A stretch of DNA of 64,000 nucleotides from Timema cristinae (GCA_039000515.1 JBCFYV010009882.1:61211317-61275316), one strand, 5' to 3'; positions 35,354 to 48,327 are shown, numbered from the stretch's first letter. Notes: generated by a model not told the origin, from the sequence alone. Program-made: numbers and translations.

Positions 35354-37997
35354 CCTAATACGTCTATACTCAAACCTAAGCCTTACCGTCACCAGCAATT
35401 CAGTCCATGGGATATTTACGCCTTTTTACACGTGGCTACAAACACTCAATTTTTCTAAAGATCTATAAACATAATTTTCAAAAATAAAATTTGTCAGTAG
35501 TTCAAATTAATAAGGCTTGAAATTTCAAGTTTTATTAATTTATATTGTGACTCTTGTTACTTAAACTATTATTTTAGATGATTTTCTAAAATGTAATCAG
35601 TGAGTCCTTAAAAATACAAGAACGTAAGCTGTAATATGAATTATTATAACTAAGATCAAAATGGAGAATAATCTAAGCCCATCAAAAATAGTCAAACCTC
35701 ACAAATAGTACTATATAAGTCCGTACAGTTTCTTAATTAGCTTAAGATATAAATATGGTCATATAAAACATTAATTCGGTAGTGATAAATTCTTAAAAAT
35801 TCTTAAAATCTTTCAAATTGTTGTTTGTCGTCTACGTATGTTATATAAATTACAGCTACACAGTTAAACACTTTGGATCCTCTTTATTTTTATTTAATTT
35901 CTTGTGTATTACTACTGGTCGTGGTTATCTGAATTTAACTGAAATAGGGGGAGGGAAGCAGGGATAAGACATAATCAGGGTAAAGAGAAAATGCATCTCC
36001 ATTTGAATGTTGTCAATATAGGAAATCACTTAGGAAAACCCCTCCAAGTACACGGCACGGGGAAAACCCCCGACAGTTCCGTCCCTGAAAAACCAGAATA
36101 GATAAGTTTGGCGTTTATTCCACGTGCATACCGTTGTGAGTTAGAAACCTATCTTCAAGATTTTACTATAATCAGAAACCATCTCAATACATTCTAAAGA
36201 ATATTTAACATTCATATATCTACAAATTCAAATCGAACACTTGTAGGCATTTATAAAAGTTATTTTCTTTTATATACATAGTCACACTCCTTTATGTTCA
36301 CATTTTATAAATGTCCTTTCGAAATAAATAAAAATGTTTCCTTTCCGCTTTCGATTCTCGTGGTAGATTTCTCAGAAATAAGTATTTACTAACGTCAAAG
36401 AGATATATAAAAAGGAAATATCCGTCAGATCAAGGTCAAAGTTACAAACATTTTACTACAATTAATTGTTTGATTCATTTATCTCGTATATAGTGAGTGG
36501 GCATCCAAGAATAAAGTGTCTTTCCTCTCTTACCTTGTTGACAGATAATTTTTATTTTCAAGAAATAGAAGGAAAGTTATTTATGTGTGTTGAGATCGTT
36601 TGTTGATGTGACAAGATGATTTATCTTCATGTCTCAACATATTTCCTCGCAATGTTTGACATTTATGGGAAAATTTTAAAAATGCTATCCATGTCTGTGT
36701 ATCAGCTGAGAGTTATTCATTATATAAAAATACTACAAAAATGTGAAGAGAGATTTTATGAGAATTAAATATATTATTTATGGTCATTTTTTTCCCTACA
36801 CTTGGCATCGTTCTTAGTAATGTCAAATCACAGGAAATATAAGTTGGGTGGTAAACTCAAAATTGAGTATATTTACAAGACATGTTTTGCTCCTCAAATA
36901 TGTTTTAAGAAAGTATTAATAGCTTAAAATGTATTTTATGTGTAAAGCTAATATGACATGTATTCTAATCTTACAAAATTTATTATATAGTGAATATTTA
37001 CATTGTTTATTTTGTCATTCGTGTCAATAGTGTATATTAACCTCAAACCTATATTTAGGTTTATCTAGAGAGAGCTTTAATGGTTTATTTCCTTTTATAA
37101 AATAGGATTAATTATTTAATTTATATTTTATAACATTTATTTAGTATAAACATTGTAAATCTCTTTTCATTAATTGTGTTTATACGGACATAGGGGTTAG
37201 AATGTGTGACTAGACAGGAATATATTGTCTTGATCTCAATACACGGAACAGATTATATATTTGACACAATGTATCTCTTGTTTAATACCAAGGGAGTATT
37301 TTTAAATGTTTCCTTCTCCACATATTCCATAAGGCTATCTAGCAAAATCTGCTTAAATTTAAGGATAAATACTACTTTTAAAATCTGTAAAAATAATAGA
37401 GGGGTTTTACGACATAAATTTAAAAATAACAAAATTTAATATTAGAAGTATACTTATATAAAGCCATACATAGGGCTAGGTGTTAAAAATAATTAAATTT
37501 GTAAATAATATATTAAGAGAGTTTATGTTGAAATTTTAGAAAACTTTTTAAATATTTTGTATAGATTTAGTGGCAGAAATATCTAAATTTTATTTCTTGT
37601 TTTAAATAATATTCAAAATAAAAATTTGGTTGAAATTAATATAAATAATAAATGACAACATTAACATGGCTTAGTTAGGCCTTTACATAATGTATAGGAT
37701 TTATTAGAGTAGGACTTTTTCGCATACTATATATAGACTTCTATGCAGAGTCTATATTTAACAAATTTTTACTACAACTATCACCATTATTATTATTTAT
37801 TATGTGTTCTGTCCTTATACAGGTTCATTATCGTGTCCAAATTGAGTATTTCAGCATGCAGACTCTGAAGATTACATTTTAAGTTATTGAAACTTCATCT
37901 ATTTCTTATTTTAAATCATCAAAAAGTTGCATTCGTGGCCTTACTGTTCCCTCCCCCTTACATCTTACCATCCATGACATCACTCAACAAACGATTA
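35354..37997. other. Unannotated; one TATA-like core at 36403
   Basis: TATATAAAAAGG at about 36403-36414 with TCAGATC ~25 bp downstream looks like an insect core promoter, but no start codon with a convincing exon follows. The rest is A+T-rich with no supported gene. Confidence 0.3.
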
Positions 37998-38435
37998 AAG
38001 TAAGGACCCCGTATTCGCTGATTCAGTATTCACGGTTTCAGTTATCCGCGGTTTACAACCGCCTTATTTTATTTATTTTTAATTAAAAAGAAAAAATTGT
38101 TTATAAGTAACAACGCCTATACCATAATCCCACTTCATCTCCTCATTGTGGGCATTGTGCTAGCATATCACCATAATCATCATCATCATCATCGTGTGAT
38201 CGTCGCAGCAAAAATAATGGAGAATAGTAAGTAGACTGTAGTGTACACGTTATTGTTACCTATTTATTTTTAAGTTGGTAATGTCTTACTGTGAATAATT
38301 TATTAATTAAACTTTACCGTATTTATGTATTTTACATGAATATTATTTTGTATAATAGTTCGGTACTATCCGCGGTTTCACGTAACCGCAGTAGATCTAG
38401 GAACTTATCTCCTGCGGATATGGGGGCCCCCACTG
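37998..38435. mobile_element. pogo/Tigger-like MITE
   Basis: The ends contain the TATCCGCGGTTT-type sequence typical of pogo/Tigger non-autonomous elements. Left reads GGACCCCGTATTCGCTGATT then TTATCCGCGGTTT. Right, in reverse complement, reads CAGTGGGGGCCCCCATATCC then AACCGCGGATAGT. The right end finishes ACTG (complement of CAGT). A TA precedes the left end. No transposase. It abuts a LINE fragment at its right and may have inserted into it. Confidence 0.65.
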
Positions 38436-38650
38436 TTCTTCTCATAATGTGAGTCACCCAGCTGGACTTTCTTCTTAGAATCACCTGAAGAATGGGTTTC
38501 TTTTCATTAATCCTTCTGCTGTATTCTTCATAAGTCATTCGCTCTATCCACTTTATCCTCTCTATTATCCTCTTGTACCATATCTCAAATCTCTCCAGTA
38601 ATTATTTCTTCTGCTTATCCTCAAGGATCCCAGGATTCATACAAAATGAT
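38436..38650 (-). pseudogene. LINE C-terminal fragment
   Basis: On the minus strand, reading from ~38600 to 38436, the remnants VQEDNREDKVDRA and EEYSRRINEKKPILQVILRR then SSWVTHIMRR match the block of non-LTR retrotransposon polyproteins with the pattern K-W-D-x-V-T-x-EE-x-L-x-R, I-L-x-x-I-x-x-R-x-x-W-x-G-H-I-L-R. Stops and a frame change break it. No catalytic RT motif remains. Confidence 0.55.
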
Positions 38651-38663
38651 GCTCCATTAGTTA

Positions 38664-38928
38664 GTTAGTTTAGTTTAGTTAGTTAGCACCGCGTCTTACT
38701 ACCTGTTCGGGTTATACGGTTTAAGTACTAATTACGCTAATGGATTAGGAATTGGGAAGGTTGAATTAGAGGAAGTGAACCCACATTTGGGTGAAGGGAG
38801 AGTGGAAAACCATTTAGGAAAAACCACCCCCAGTTCACCCGACCGAGATTTGAACCTCAATCTCCCCGCCCTCAGCAGTCGAGCTCAACACGACAAGCGC
38901 GTTAGCCAACTACGCCACCGAGGCGGGT
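38664..38928 (-). repeat. SINE family B, full length, minus, with TSD
   Basis: Well-preserved copy. The head at the right has, on the minus strand, GCCTCGGTGGCGTAGTTGGC (A box TGGCGTAGTTGG) and a B-box region GGTTCAAATCTCGG. The tail and a TTAG-type repeat lie at the left. Exact 12-bp direct repeats CTCCATTAGTTA flank it (38652-38663, 38929-38940). Confidence 0.95.
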
Positions 38929-39244
38929 CTCCATTAGTTAACTTTACAATTTGGTTCTCATCTCCAAGTCTAGTTTGCAAGCCAGTAGTGTCCTAGTCTT
39001 GATGCATTTAAACATGTGATTCAGTTATTGTATTTATAAATACATTTTTCTTTATTTTTTCAAAAGAACAAATATTATTTATTTGACTCTATAGTGTTTT
39101 TTTTAGCGTAAGACACCGTTGAACGGGATAAACATACAGTAGTATCTAGTTCGGTCATCTGTGTGTGTGTGTACACTTCAAGATGCTCTGGTTGCACAGA
39201 ACATTGCCCAGGGTACACCCAATGAGGTTGTCTACACTTCATAC

Positions 39245-39437
39245 GCGCATTGAGATGATATAATGATAGTGATTATGAAGGTGTGGAATGATTTTAAAGC
39301 TAATTTAAGCCTATCTGACCAAACCCTGGTGAGCAATGATATAATTCTCCTTTCGGGAAAAATACCCATGGTACCAGCCGGAAATAGAAACTGGGATCCC
39401 CAGGTTCGTATCCTGGTGCACTAACTATACCCGGGGC
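39245..39437 (-). repeat. SINE family C, minus
   Basis: Minus-strand head CCGGCCCCGGGTATAGTTAG, then GGCTGGTACCATGGGTATTT and body with ACCAGGGTTTGGTCAGATAG. Same order of blocks as 4640-4960. Confidence 0.65.
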
Positions 39438-39736
39438 CGGTTTTATATGGTGGTAGTAAGGAACTTACACTATAAATACTAAGGGGACAAATGGTTGACT
39501 AAAATTAGGTTTGAACACACTTAATCTGTAATCTTTTGTATGTTATCGCAATAGTAGTATATGCGTTTTAGGGTTTGTTAAACATATTGAATATGTTTAA
39601 ATCCACAGTAGTGCAAGTTTATTGTTTGGAACCATGGCTACATGTTGGATATACAAACTATTCATGGTTCTCTCAGTATTAAGTGGTTAATAAGAATGCA
39701 ATTTTACTAGAACTAACTATGGATGTGTTCTTTTTC

Positions 39737-40090
39737 GGTGGGAGTGTAGGGGACATTATAAAAGGTAAGTAATTTTGTAGTTTTTATAGCAACACATTAT
39801 TCTGGCCAATATAAATAAAATTTTGCTCTAATCCAAAATTATATTTTAAGTTTATTCACATGGTTATATTAACAGTTTTTGAATATTTGTTATTCGCTTT
39901 GCAGGAGTAGAGGAAAATCTTTTTAAATGAACATACAAAAGTTTTAATTAAATTCCATGACAACCTTGACAGATATTCAAGAACTCCATATTTATACTAC
40001 ATATATATTTGATTACCTTTGACTGAAAAATTTTCTTAAACAGAAACTGCAAAAACATTTACCTTTTCTCTCGTCCCCTACACTCCCACC
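39737..40090. mobile_element. MITE-like, 354 bp, perfect 18-bp inverted ends
   Basis: GGTGGGAGTGTAGGGGAC at 39737-39754 and its exact complement at 40073-40090 enclose A+T-rich non-coding DNA. The inner sequence does not extend the pairing and no clear target-site duplication is seen, so this is probably but not certainly a transposon. Confidence 0.6.
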
Positions 40091-42794
40091 TTAATTGATA
40101 GACCGTTGAGTGTAGGACAGTAGGAAAAAAGGGATTGGTCTATTATTGGGCATTCAACAATTGTGGTGGTACATAAAGATACTCAACTTGTTACGTCTCC
40201 CTACAGTTTAGCTATATCACGCATTTTTTTAACAATCTATCTCAGTACTCCTCAATTACGTCAAATATCGATCAAGCCAGAAGGCATCTGAGTCAAGCCC
40301 CACGGGTGATTGATTCTATAACACTAATCAACATGATTTTTCCCACAAAATTATTTTGTATTTTTTAGTTCATTTTAGTGTATAGATCTCGGAAACAACA
40401 ATACAAATGTCACATTATGTTAATATATAAATACTTTCATGTTCACGCATAATGCGTGTATCTTGCTATGTTATAGTGAAGGGAATTTCATACTGATCTG
40501 TCATATGACCTACAGTATAGTTGTTGCATAAACATAATAATTAACTTAATTAAACACGGCACTGAACAGAATAATTACCAAATATTTTTCACGTTTGCTC
40601 ATGAATGGCAGTAGTGTCTCAAGATTATCGTTGTTTTACTGCGTACATACTCACGCAATAGTTTTTTTTTTTGACGTGAATACGTCTTTAAATTTGCTAC
40701 CATACGGGGGCAATCCAAAAAACCTAATGATAACAAAATCGGGGGATACAGTTTGGCGTTGTAGTTTCAAATCTATCCTCTACATCCAAAATTAAATTAT
40801 ACCACTGGATAGCTAGAGGATCAAAGAATTCATTACGATAAGCGAATAAGCGAGAACAGTGATGCTTCGCTCACGGTGGAGGGGGAAGCGCCGCCATTTT
40901 GAGGTTATTTAGTTGTTTCCTTGCTTTTATCCTAAATACACAAATAAAAATATTTTATTTAAAAAAAACCCGTTACATAAACGTATTCCCGTACAATACA
41001 CGGCCGTGTCCATGACACAGCCACACCCCACTTTTTCAGTCACAAAGATACAGCTATAGCTAGAGTGGTTGATCCAAGTTTATTTGGAGAGTATTTCTAT
41101 TTTCTGATTTTCCTACCATTGTATTTGTTAAGTGTCTGAGCAAATAAGTGTCTTAATCACCCTGAAAATTTCTGTCACGTGTGTGACAAGCTTACAACAA
41201 AAACTATGGGGATATGAACATTTAGCGTTACTAAACGTGCATAATATTTGTATTTTGATTTCAATATGGGTGACCAAGATGGAAACTGGGTTCCACATAT
41301 GTATTTTATTAACTGCACAACACATATGTGAATGTAGTTAACTGGGAAATATAAAGTATGCCTTTTGATGTACCTATGGCCAGAACTGTGTAACAACGTA
41401 CGTACGTATGTAAATGGGTAATAGATACAGGTGCAGCATCATTTCTGTACTATTTATTAGAAATATTTTTTGACAATTTTGTGTTAATTTTTTCAAAACA
41501 ATCGGGTCAGATGAACCTATACAACAGTTCAAATCTGGCCCGCGGGCTATAGTTTGGAAACTCCTGATTTAAATGATAAGTAATTAAAGTCTAAGATAGA
41601 AAATTTAAGATATATTTATGCTTTAAAAATTTAATCTGTTCAAGCAGGAATGGCGTTTGGTTTACGCTCCACTTGTCTTTGTCATTTTGAGTATAACTAC
41701 AACAGCTACTACTACAGTACTTCCCCCTTAGTAGTCATCTCTAGAATGAATTCGGGACTAATTGAAGGTTTGATAGTTTATCGTTAACATGGAGATTACT
41801 TTATTACTAAGTGACAATTTAAAAGAACCGTTTATAAATACACTTTTTTATTGATTCTTTTATGTGATTTTTAATTACTTTTTACTTATTATGTGTTATG
41901 TTATATATTCTATTGTTTTCAATAATATTTTATTTTCAAGCAGCTCAAATTTCTTAGCAGTCGGCAATGTTCATCTGCCTTAAAATATACACTTTCTTGA
42001 AAATGCTTAATGAAAATAGGAACACTTTTAAACTTAGAGATATCTGTTTGAGCGTACAAGACAAGGTCTTAATTAATTTGTATTTTTAAATAATTTTAAA
42101 AAAATATGTGGTAAAAGGCCACCAACATTACATTACACTGTATCAAGAGTGAAGTTTGTACTGGTAGATACCCAGAGGTTCTGTGGACGAGAGCTACCGT
42201 AGGAAACACTGAATGTGCTCAAGAAAAAAGAATCGCCAATTTTTTTTTTCCATATAATCCACGAGATAAAATTTTGGTACTGGAACTCACATGTATAAAT
42301 ATTTATAAAAATAATTTTTTTCTATCTTCAGCAACTGCGGAGCACAATTTTTTTTGGGTGTGGCCGGATCGAAGCTCAAGCCCCATCTATAGACTTCGTA
42401 TCCGTAAAGTGCGTAGTACTCCATAAGAAATCGACTCCACACTAACAGATTGGACTGGTAACAGAGTCATTATCCTTAATCCTTATCACTCCACAGAACT
42501 TGACTAAAGACTAGTCTCTACAGACTGCTAGGTACCATCACGCACAGAAAAATATGCATGTGCGCACATCAAAATGAAAGCACCAATGGAATTTTCATAG
42601 AAATTACATTAACTTGCACATGTTTAAAATATATTATCTGTGACTTCAATTAACCTACCTTTCACATGTAGCATATCCAAGACTTTTTATAAAAATATGT
42701 TGTCTAGTTACGTATGTTATTAATTAATGCATGCTTAAGATATCTTATTTTCAGATTGAAACTTCAGGACATTTTTCTCTGCCCTCCTGTTCAG
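40091..42794. other. Unannotated; hAT-like end near 41566
   Basis: The complement of 41547-41566 reads CAGGAGTTTCCAAACTATAG and continues GCCCGCGGGCC. This is close to the terminal repeat of many hAT MITEs (CAGxGGTTCxCAAACT then GGGCC). No partner end was found. The rest has no supported gene. Confidence 0.35.
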
Positions 42795-43110
42795 ATATAC
42801 CTGTGATCAGGCGTAGTGTAGACCCTTGCAGTTGACGCAGAACTTAGGAGACTCACACGGTCTATCGTAAGCCTCCGGCCCACAATCTGCAGAAGTTGGC
42901 TTTCCACGGCACTGCAGTCTCGTATGCCAAAATTCCTGGCACCAAAACCACGGCTGAGGGTTGGGAACATACAGCTGGACACTGAGCACGTGAAATCCTG
43001 CTCGGACCTTCTTTGTAAGGTTAGGAATCCCAAAATTGAAGATAATCCTGCCAGTATTTTTCTTTTGGTCGTTTTTTTTTGTATCAATACCGTAAACCAC
43101 GGTGAGAGGC
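42795..43110 (-). pseudogene. Jockey-type LINE ORF1 (Gag-like) fragment
   Basis: Minus-strand reading gives a GFHVLSVQLYVPNPQPWFWC segment followed by a zinc-knuckle-like stretch (WCQEFWHTRLQC, then CGPEAYDRPCESPKFCVNC). This layout (RAGxxxxSVRxYxPNPxxCFxCQxFGHxxxxC plus further CCHC-like knuckles) is typical of the nucleic-acid-binding C-terminus of ORF1 of jockey-group retrotransposons. The first Cys of knuckle 1 is Phe or Trp here and the reading frame shifts, so it is broken. It is far from the RT fragment at 63 kb and belongs to another insertion. Confidence 0.65.
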
Positions 43111-45403
43111 AAGCTCCTCAATGATTTTATCAATGTCCACGCAGTCGAGGTAATAGGAAGTGAACACTTCTTTGAAAACATTGAGGAATTTGTGTTATTC
43201 TACCTTTACCAGCATTCTGGTCTTGTTGCTCATTGATATTTATGATATTGCCATGAGGTTGTTGTGCCATTTGGGGACAAACTGCACAATATTCAGATCG
43301 TAGACCAAGGGTGATTCAAATTGGTCCTACCACATGAAGCCCTGGTAATTCTCCTGGCGGGGAATCCCATACGACGCTGGACATGACAGCCCTAAAATGA
43401 GGCATTGCCAAGAGGGAGGCCATGTCATAAAGGGGGTGCAGGAAAAAGCCTTACATCCGGAACCATCATGAACTCAACCGATCTTTTCTAAAAGTAGGGT
43501 AACTGGCTATAGTTATACTGAAGTCTCATCTACTAAGATAGTGCAACCATCTTACTTTCATAACATAGCCCAAGTGCAATAAAAGCCTATAATTTCCTGA
43601 GGGTAGCCCTGGATGTTGCCAAGGTCATCAACAGAGGGACCTAAAAGCTTCTGCACAGGGCTGAAAGTAAGGGAAAGGAAAGAAAGAAGTAAGAAGAATT
43701 AAACGGAGAAGAAGAAAGAAAAGAGAAGGGGTAAGAAGAAGAAAAGGAGACGAAAGCGAATATATATGAGAGCTTTGTTCTGCACGAGGTACATCCTGTA
43801 CAAAAGCTTCTTCTTTAAGTCTCCTCTTACGACAAGCATGGGATACTGCGCGACTATTTTAAGCCCCCTCCTGCCGGGGATTTGCAACTGTAAATATGGT
43901 TTAGATACTATATATATGGATAACATATTGTGGATTTACAATTTCGGCTTTGAATTCGTTCTCAAATGTGTTGTCTTTGTTAATGTTTGTTGTTTTTCAT
44001 TTGTGCAGTTAAGCAAGTTCTTTATTTCTCTAAAATTAGTAGACAAAATAGAATATCTAATAAAATAAAACTTGATTTTTAACATACCCAAATGCTTGGA
44101 AATAACTTCCATTGTCAATATTGCTGTTATTCTGTTTATTACCTATGTAGGCGGAATATGAAAATATCGTCACCCTTATGCCAAAGACATGTAGGTACAA
44201 AATTGATGTTTTGAGATAAATATATTAAAAGTTTCAATTTACAATGATTTTCAATGGGAAAGATTAAGTTTGGATCAGAATTTAAGCTATTTAGAATTTA
44301 AAAAATAATTCGTGTCTTTGTTATACGATTAAATATCAGCTAAAAACTTTGAAAATGAAAGTAAGTAAACCAGCCAAAAATGTATAGTACATATGTGCCT
44401 TTGACATAAGGGCGATGATAGTGCTCCGTGACGAATTTCTTTCCTGAAAAGTGCAACACGATTTAAAATGTTTGAGAACCGTTGCACGACAGTATTTTTT
44501 TTTATCAAAACCAATGTTCGTAATTATGTTGCTTAACATTTAAATTAAATTTGCTCTCTCCCTTAAACGCCACTTTGCTTTATTAGCTAATACTTTAGAG
44601 GAAAAGAATTATTACTTAAAGATAGCTTGAGTTTTTTTTAGTAATAATAATGGCAAATATCCATTGCAGAGTTTTGCATGATATACTGCTTTAAGACAAT
44701 TAAACCTACTGAAGAAGTGATACGTTGGTCTTGTTTCCCCTAAGTCGGCTCTCTATACCTGCGTTCCCCCTCAAATACTGTTAAATTGCTCTATTTTATA
44801 CCTTTATCCTATCTATCCCATTGGTCTAGTTATGTATGAGTATCTCTGGTGCCTACAACACGTTTGTGGGGGCCTTCAAGACCGAGGGAGGGATAATTGT
44901 ATATTTAAGTTTATTATAATTTTATTTAACTAATTCAAAGGCCTTAGTACTGTTCGAATAGAATTTAAACCACTTTGTTACTAAATTGTACTGTTGCTAT
45001 TAACACATAATCCACTGTATCAAATACAATCGTCATACATATTGTTCCAAGCACATAATGTTTTGCAAGCAAATATTAATTTAATAATGTGACACTGACA
45101 GAGCTGTTTTATAAAATAACGTGTAAAAGCGATAAATTACCAGAACTGTAATCAACAATACATAGTGGATTCATATTATAAAACACTATCACAATATCAT
45201 AGTATTTAAATTTTGAAGGAGTCCTCTGCACAAGTAATCAGATTCATAAACCAATAAAAAAACACGTTTAATAAATTTAATTTGTTGAAAAGCTAATAGC
45301 TATATATCTATTTTAGCACATTTTATAAATTACTTCACCAATAAGACCAAGTGCATTCTTGAGTTGATATTGAAGTTAGTGTTACGATATCAAACATATA
45401 CTA
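43111..45403. other. Unannotated; purine tract and possible hAT-like end
   Basis: A purine-rich run at 43660-43760 is followed by a G+C-richer patch to 43890 that may be an unidentified repeat. Near 44470, the complement of TGTTTGAGAACCGTTG resembles a hAT-type end. No gene is supported. Confidence 0.3.
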
Positions 45404-45600
45404 GCCAGCCTTTTGGTCAAGTGGTAAGCATTTCTGGCTAGTAATCCAGAGGTTGAGGGTTCGATTCCCAGTGATATCTAAGGTGTTCGTGCCGAAGAAA
45501 AATTATTCCTATGCCTGGCATAGTCTGATTAATTAGGCTTGAGCTAAAATTAATACTTCTACTGACATCACACAATCATCATCATCATTATCACAAAATA
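45404..45600 (+). repeat. SINE family C body with a different tRNA head
   Basis: The head 45409-45478 is tRNA-like: A box TTGGTCAAGTGG, B box GGTTCGATTCC, and anticodon stem TCTGG/CCAGA with loop CTAGTAA (anticodon AGT, Thr-like). The body continues with AAGGTGTTCGTGCCGAAG and GATTAATTAGGCTTGAGCTA, matching family C at 285-620, and ends in an ATC repeat (~45570-45590). Confidence 0.7.
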
Positions 45601-46652
45601 ATGTCATTGGGATGAAGTAACCGCACCTACATGGAACTGTAAGCTTAGAAGACGGGTTACATATGTTTACCACTGCTAGTATGAGATCAGGAATGTCTAG
45701 CCGATAAACCATGTCGACATACGCTAAATAAAGAGTTATACTAATAGTACTTTTGATTTTAAACACAGCCTTATACTCTGGCCCAAAATGTTCTTTGTTT
45801 GCTTCCGTAGGACCTATGCAGATAATCAAAGTTTTATGGGGCGTGATGTAGTTCAGCTGACTAATACAAGCTACCAAATGTTTATTATCATTAACGCCTT
45901 GAGTAATCAAACACGCAAATATATCTCTTCCTTTTAATCCTACTCTCTCACTCTCACATACACATAAACACACACGCAGAGAACTCTGAGACAGTTACAC
46001 CTCATTTGGTACCCAATCTTGTTTAATATATGCAAAGCAATAAATTTACTTTTTTTTTTTAACAATGGAAAATATCACTTAGTAAATTTAGGAATAAGTG
46101 ACTGTGACCAATGACATTTTCTCATAAATTAATGAAATATATTTTATTTTATACATATAATGGCTTTTCACTCTATCTTAAATAAATAATTACACATTTC
46201 CTCTCAAAGCCTATTTTCTTATTCTTTAATCCATTGATAAATTTATGCAGATGTCCCATGTCGGGGAGTGAGATAATGTGTCTCATGTATTAAAATAAAT
46301 GTAGTTTTATCTTTTGTGATATATTCTTATATCTTTTAAGTACTACGAGTGAAACTAGAAAATAGTAAAGCATTTATATTGGAGTTTTGTCAAGTTTTTA
46401 GAAAATTACAAGAATTTCTTAGCATATAGATAGCATATATTTATAAACCAGTTCTGCTATCACACCACGCCAGCAATAAGAAACATAGCTATAAGTTTCC
46501 AATGACTTAGCAGTTTTCTCAAATCTAGAGAGCACAGGGGTCATTAGCCGAGGACAGATCTGCTTCAATTTTCTTTCACCCAATTATTTGCCAAACTTAA
46601 CATTGCATACAAATTACAAACAATCTATACTATAATAATTACTAGTTCTTCA
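45601..46652. other. Unannotated region
   Basis: A 146-codon minus-strand frame (45533-45973) overlaps the SINE and its repeat tail. It has no recognisable domain and is not called as a gene. The rest is featureless. Confidence 0.4.
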
Positions 46653-46662
46653 GCCCAACCAA

Positions 46663-46918
46663 CCCGCCTCGGTGGCGTAGTTGGCTAGCGCGCTTGTCGT
46701 GTTGAGCTAAACTGCTGAGGACGGGGAGATCGAGGTTTGAATCTCGGTCGGGTGAACTGGGGGTGGTTTTTCCTAAATGGTTTTACACTCTCCCTCCACG
46801 CAAATGCGGGTTCACTTCCTCTAATTCAACCTTCCCAATTCCTAAATCCATAAATATAATTAGTACATAAAGCGTATAACTCGAACGGGTAGTAAGACAC
46901 GGTGCTAAATATTATTCT
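46663..46918 (+). repeat. SINE family B, full length, with TSD
   Basis: Reference copy for family B. Head CCTCGGTGGCGTAGTTGGCT, B-box region GAGGTTTGAATCTCGG, body TAAATGGTTTTACACTCTCC, shared tail CGAACGGGTAGTAAGACACG and an AT-rich end. Exact 10-bp repeats GCCCAACCAA flank it (46653-46662, 46919-46928). Confidence 0.95.
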
Positions 46919-46928
46919 GCCCAACCAA

Positions 46929-47872
46929 AAGAATCTCAAAACGCAGAAGACCTAAGAAGCCTACATTTTGCAGGAAAGTAGACCCAAACATAAAAGGGTG
47001 CAGGAATGTATGGTGACAAAAGTTCCCAAACTAAAAAGTTTCCAAATAAACAAAGTAATAAAAATCTCGAATCCTATAACCCTTAGGAGACTGAAATTTT
47101 TTAGGCTGATAGCCCTTATCCCAAAAGGATGCAAAGAGTCTTTGTGACCGAAAATTACCATAAAAGCCCCCAAAAATGAGCGGGTTTCTTAAAAAAACAA
47201 GGACGATAGATTCTTGATGCCCAGAAGAGCTAAGAAGCTGACGTTTTTCCAGCATGTAATCCATAGCTCATAAGGATGCGTTAATATCTGGTGAAAGAAA
47301 ATTCCAATTGGGACCCTCTAAATGGTATTCGTCTGTTTTTGCAACTATAATGGATAAACATTACATTTATATCTATTTAATGGAGAAACCCAGTTGAATT
47401 ATATTATTTAGTAGCTACAAAATTGGCGTATATCCCGAATGGGTTAAGAGACGAGCTGATAGAAAAATAAAGCTACAGTAACTAGACACAGCTCTAAATA
47501 ACTTTAGAACTAAGATGTGTAATAACAGATATTTAAATTTATGAGTGATGGTTATTCAATAATGTATGAAACAAAATTACCCAAAAGTTCAACTAAATTA
47601 TATATATACCTAATTTAAACCTATATTGAGTTAATTTAATGAATAAACAATATGTAGATAATTAAAATATGAGTCAAACATCAATTTATTCGATTTGAAA
47701 TTTAATTTAAATTTATAATCCATTTAATTAGAACATTCTGCGTTATCTAGAGAAGAGATAGTTTTTTCTTATTTGAGAAATGCTCCTCCCCTTTATTTCC
47801 TTTGTAACTAAACACAATTCCATGACGTAGATTATACCAAGTATTTACTTGTATAGTTACAACTAGCTTTTA
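46929..47872. other. Unannotated; SINE tail remnant at 47425
   Basis: 47425-47465 (GCGTATATCCCGAATGGGTT then AAGAGACGAGCTGAT) is a diverged shared tail. Around 46940-47300, three stretches with CCTAAGAAGC-type blocks (AGACCTAAGAAGCCTACATT, AGAGCTAAGAAGCTGACGTT) suggest an old internal repeat. No gene. Confidence 0.35.
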
Positions 47873-47902
47873 CCCATCGCGGCTTCGCCCACAATATTTG
47901 AT
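47873..47902 (-). other. Helitron 1 3' terminus with hairpin
   Basis: Minus strand GTGGGCGAAGCCGCGATGGG then TAAAAGCTAG. GTGG can pair with CCGC around GCGAAG, the short palindrome ~10 nt before CTAG expected of Helitron 3' ends. Confidence 0.75.
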
Positions 47903-48327
47903 AAAATCTTTTAATTCTTAACTAAACGGTTTTGGTCATAAGTCAAATATATTTTTTCAAATATCAATGCGTTTTTCTCAGTTCTAGTTGTAAATAATTT
48001 TGCCGTATTTTAATTTTAACTTTTAAATATTACGTAGTAAAAGAAATAAATTTTATTAAAGTTATCAATTATTAATTAAATAATTTTAAATTTTTACGTT
48101 CTTAATTAGTAAGATAAATAAATAAATAAATGAAATAATGATTTTTGCGATCTACATAGCTAAAATTACAGTATGAAACTACGTAACACTAATTACTATT
48201 TACTTTAATTACAAAATATTAAACCACAAATTCATAGATAACATAATTTCAATCAAATTATAATCATAACAAACAAACTTTTACATTTATAATATTAGTA
48301 ATATTTACATTTTAACTTATATAATTA

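Noticed and set aside
39719..39775. ATG followed by a short open stretch and a strong donor (AAAAG then GTAAGTAA), like a first exon
   Set aside because: It lies across the 18-bp inverted end of a MITE-like element and has no upstream promoter signal. A chance match is more likely.
45533..45973. A 146-codon minus-strand frame
   Set aside because: It overlaps a SINE and its ATC repeat tail (giving an Asp run), and has no recognisable domain, promoter or splice sites.
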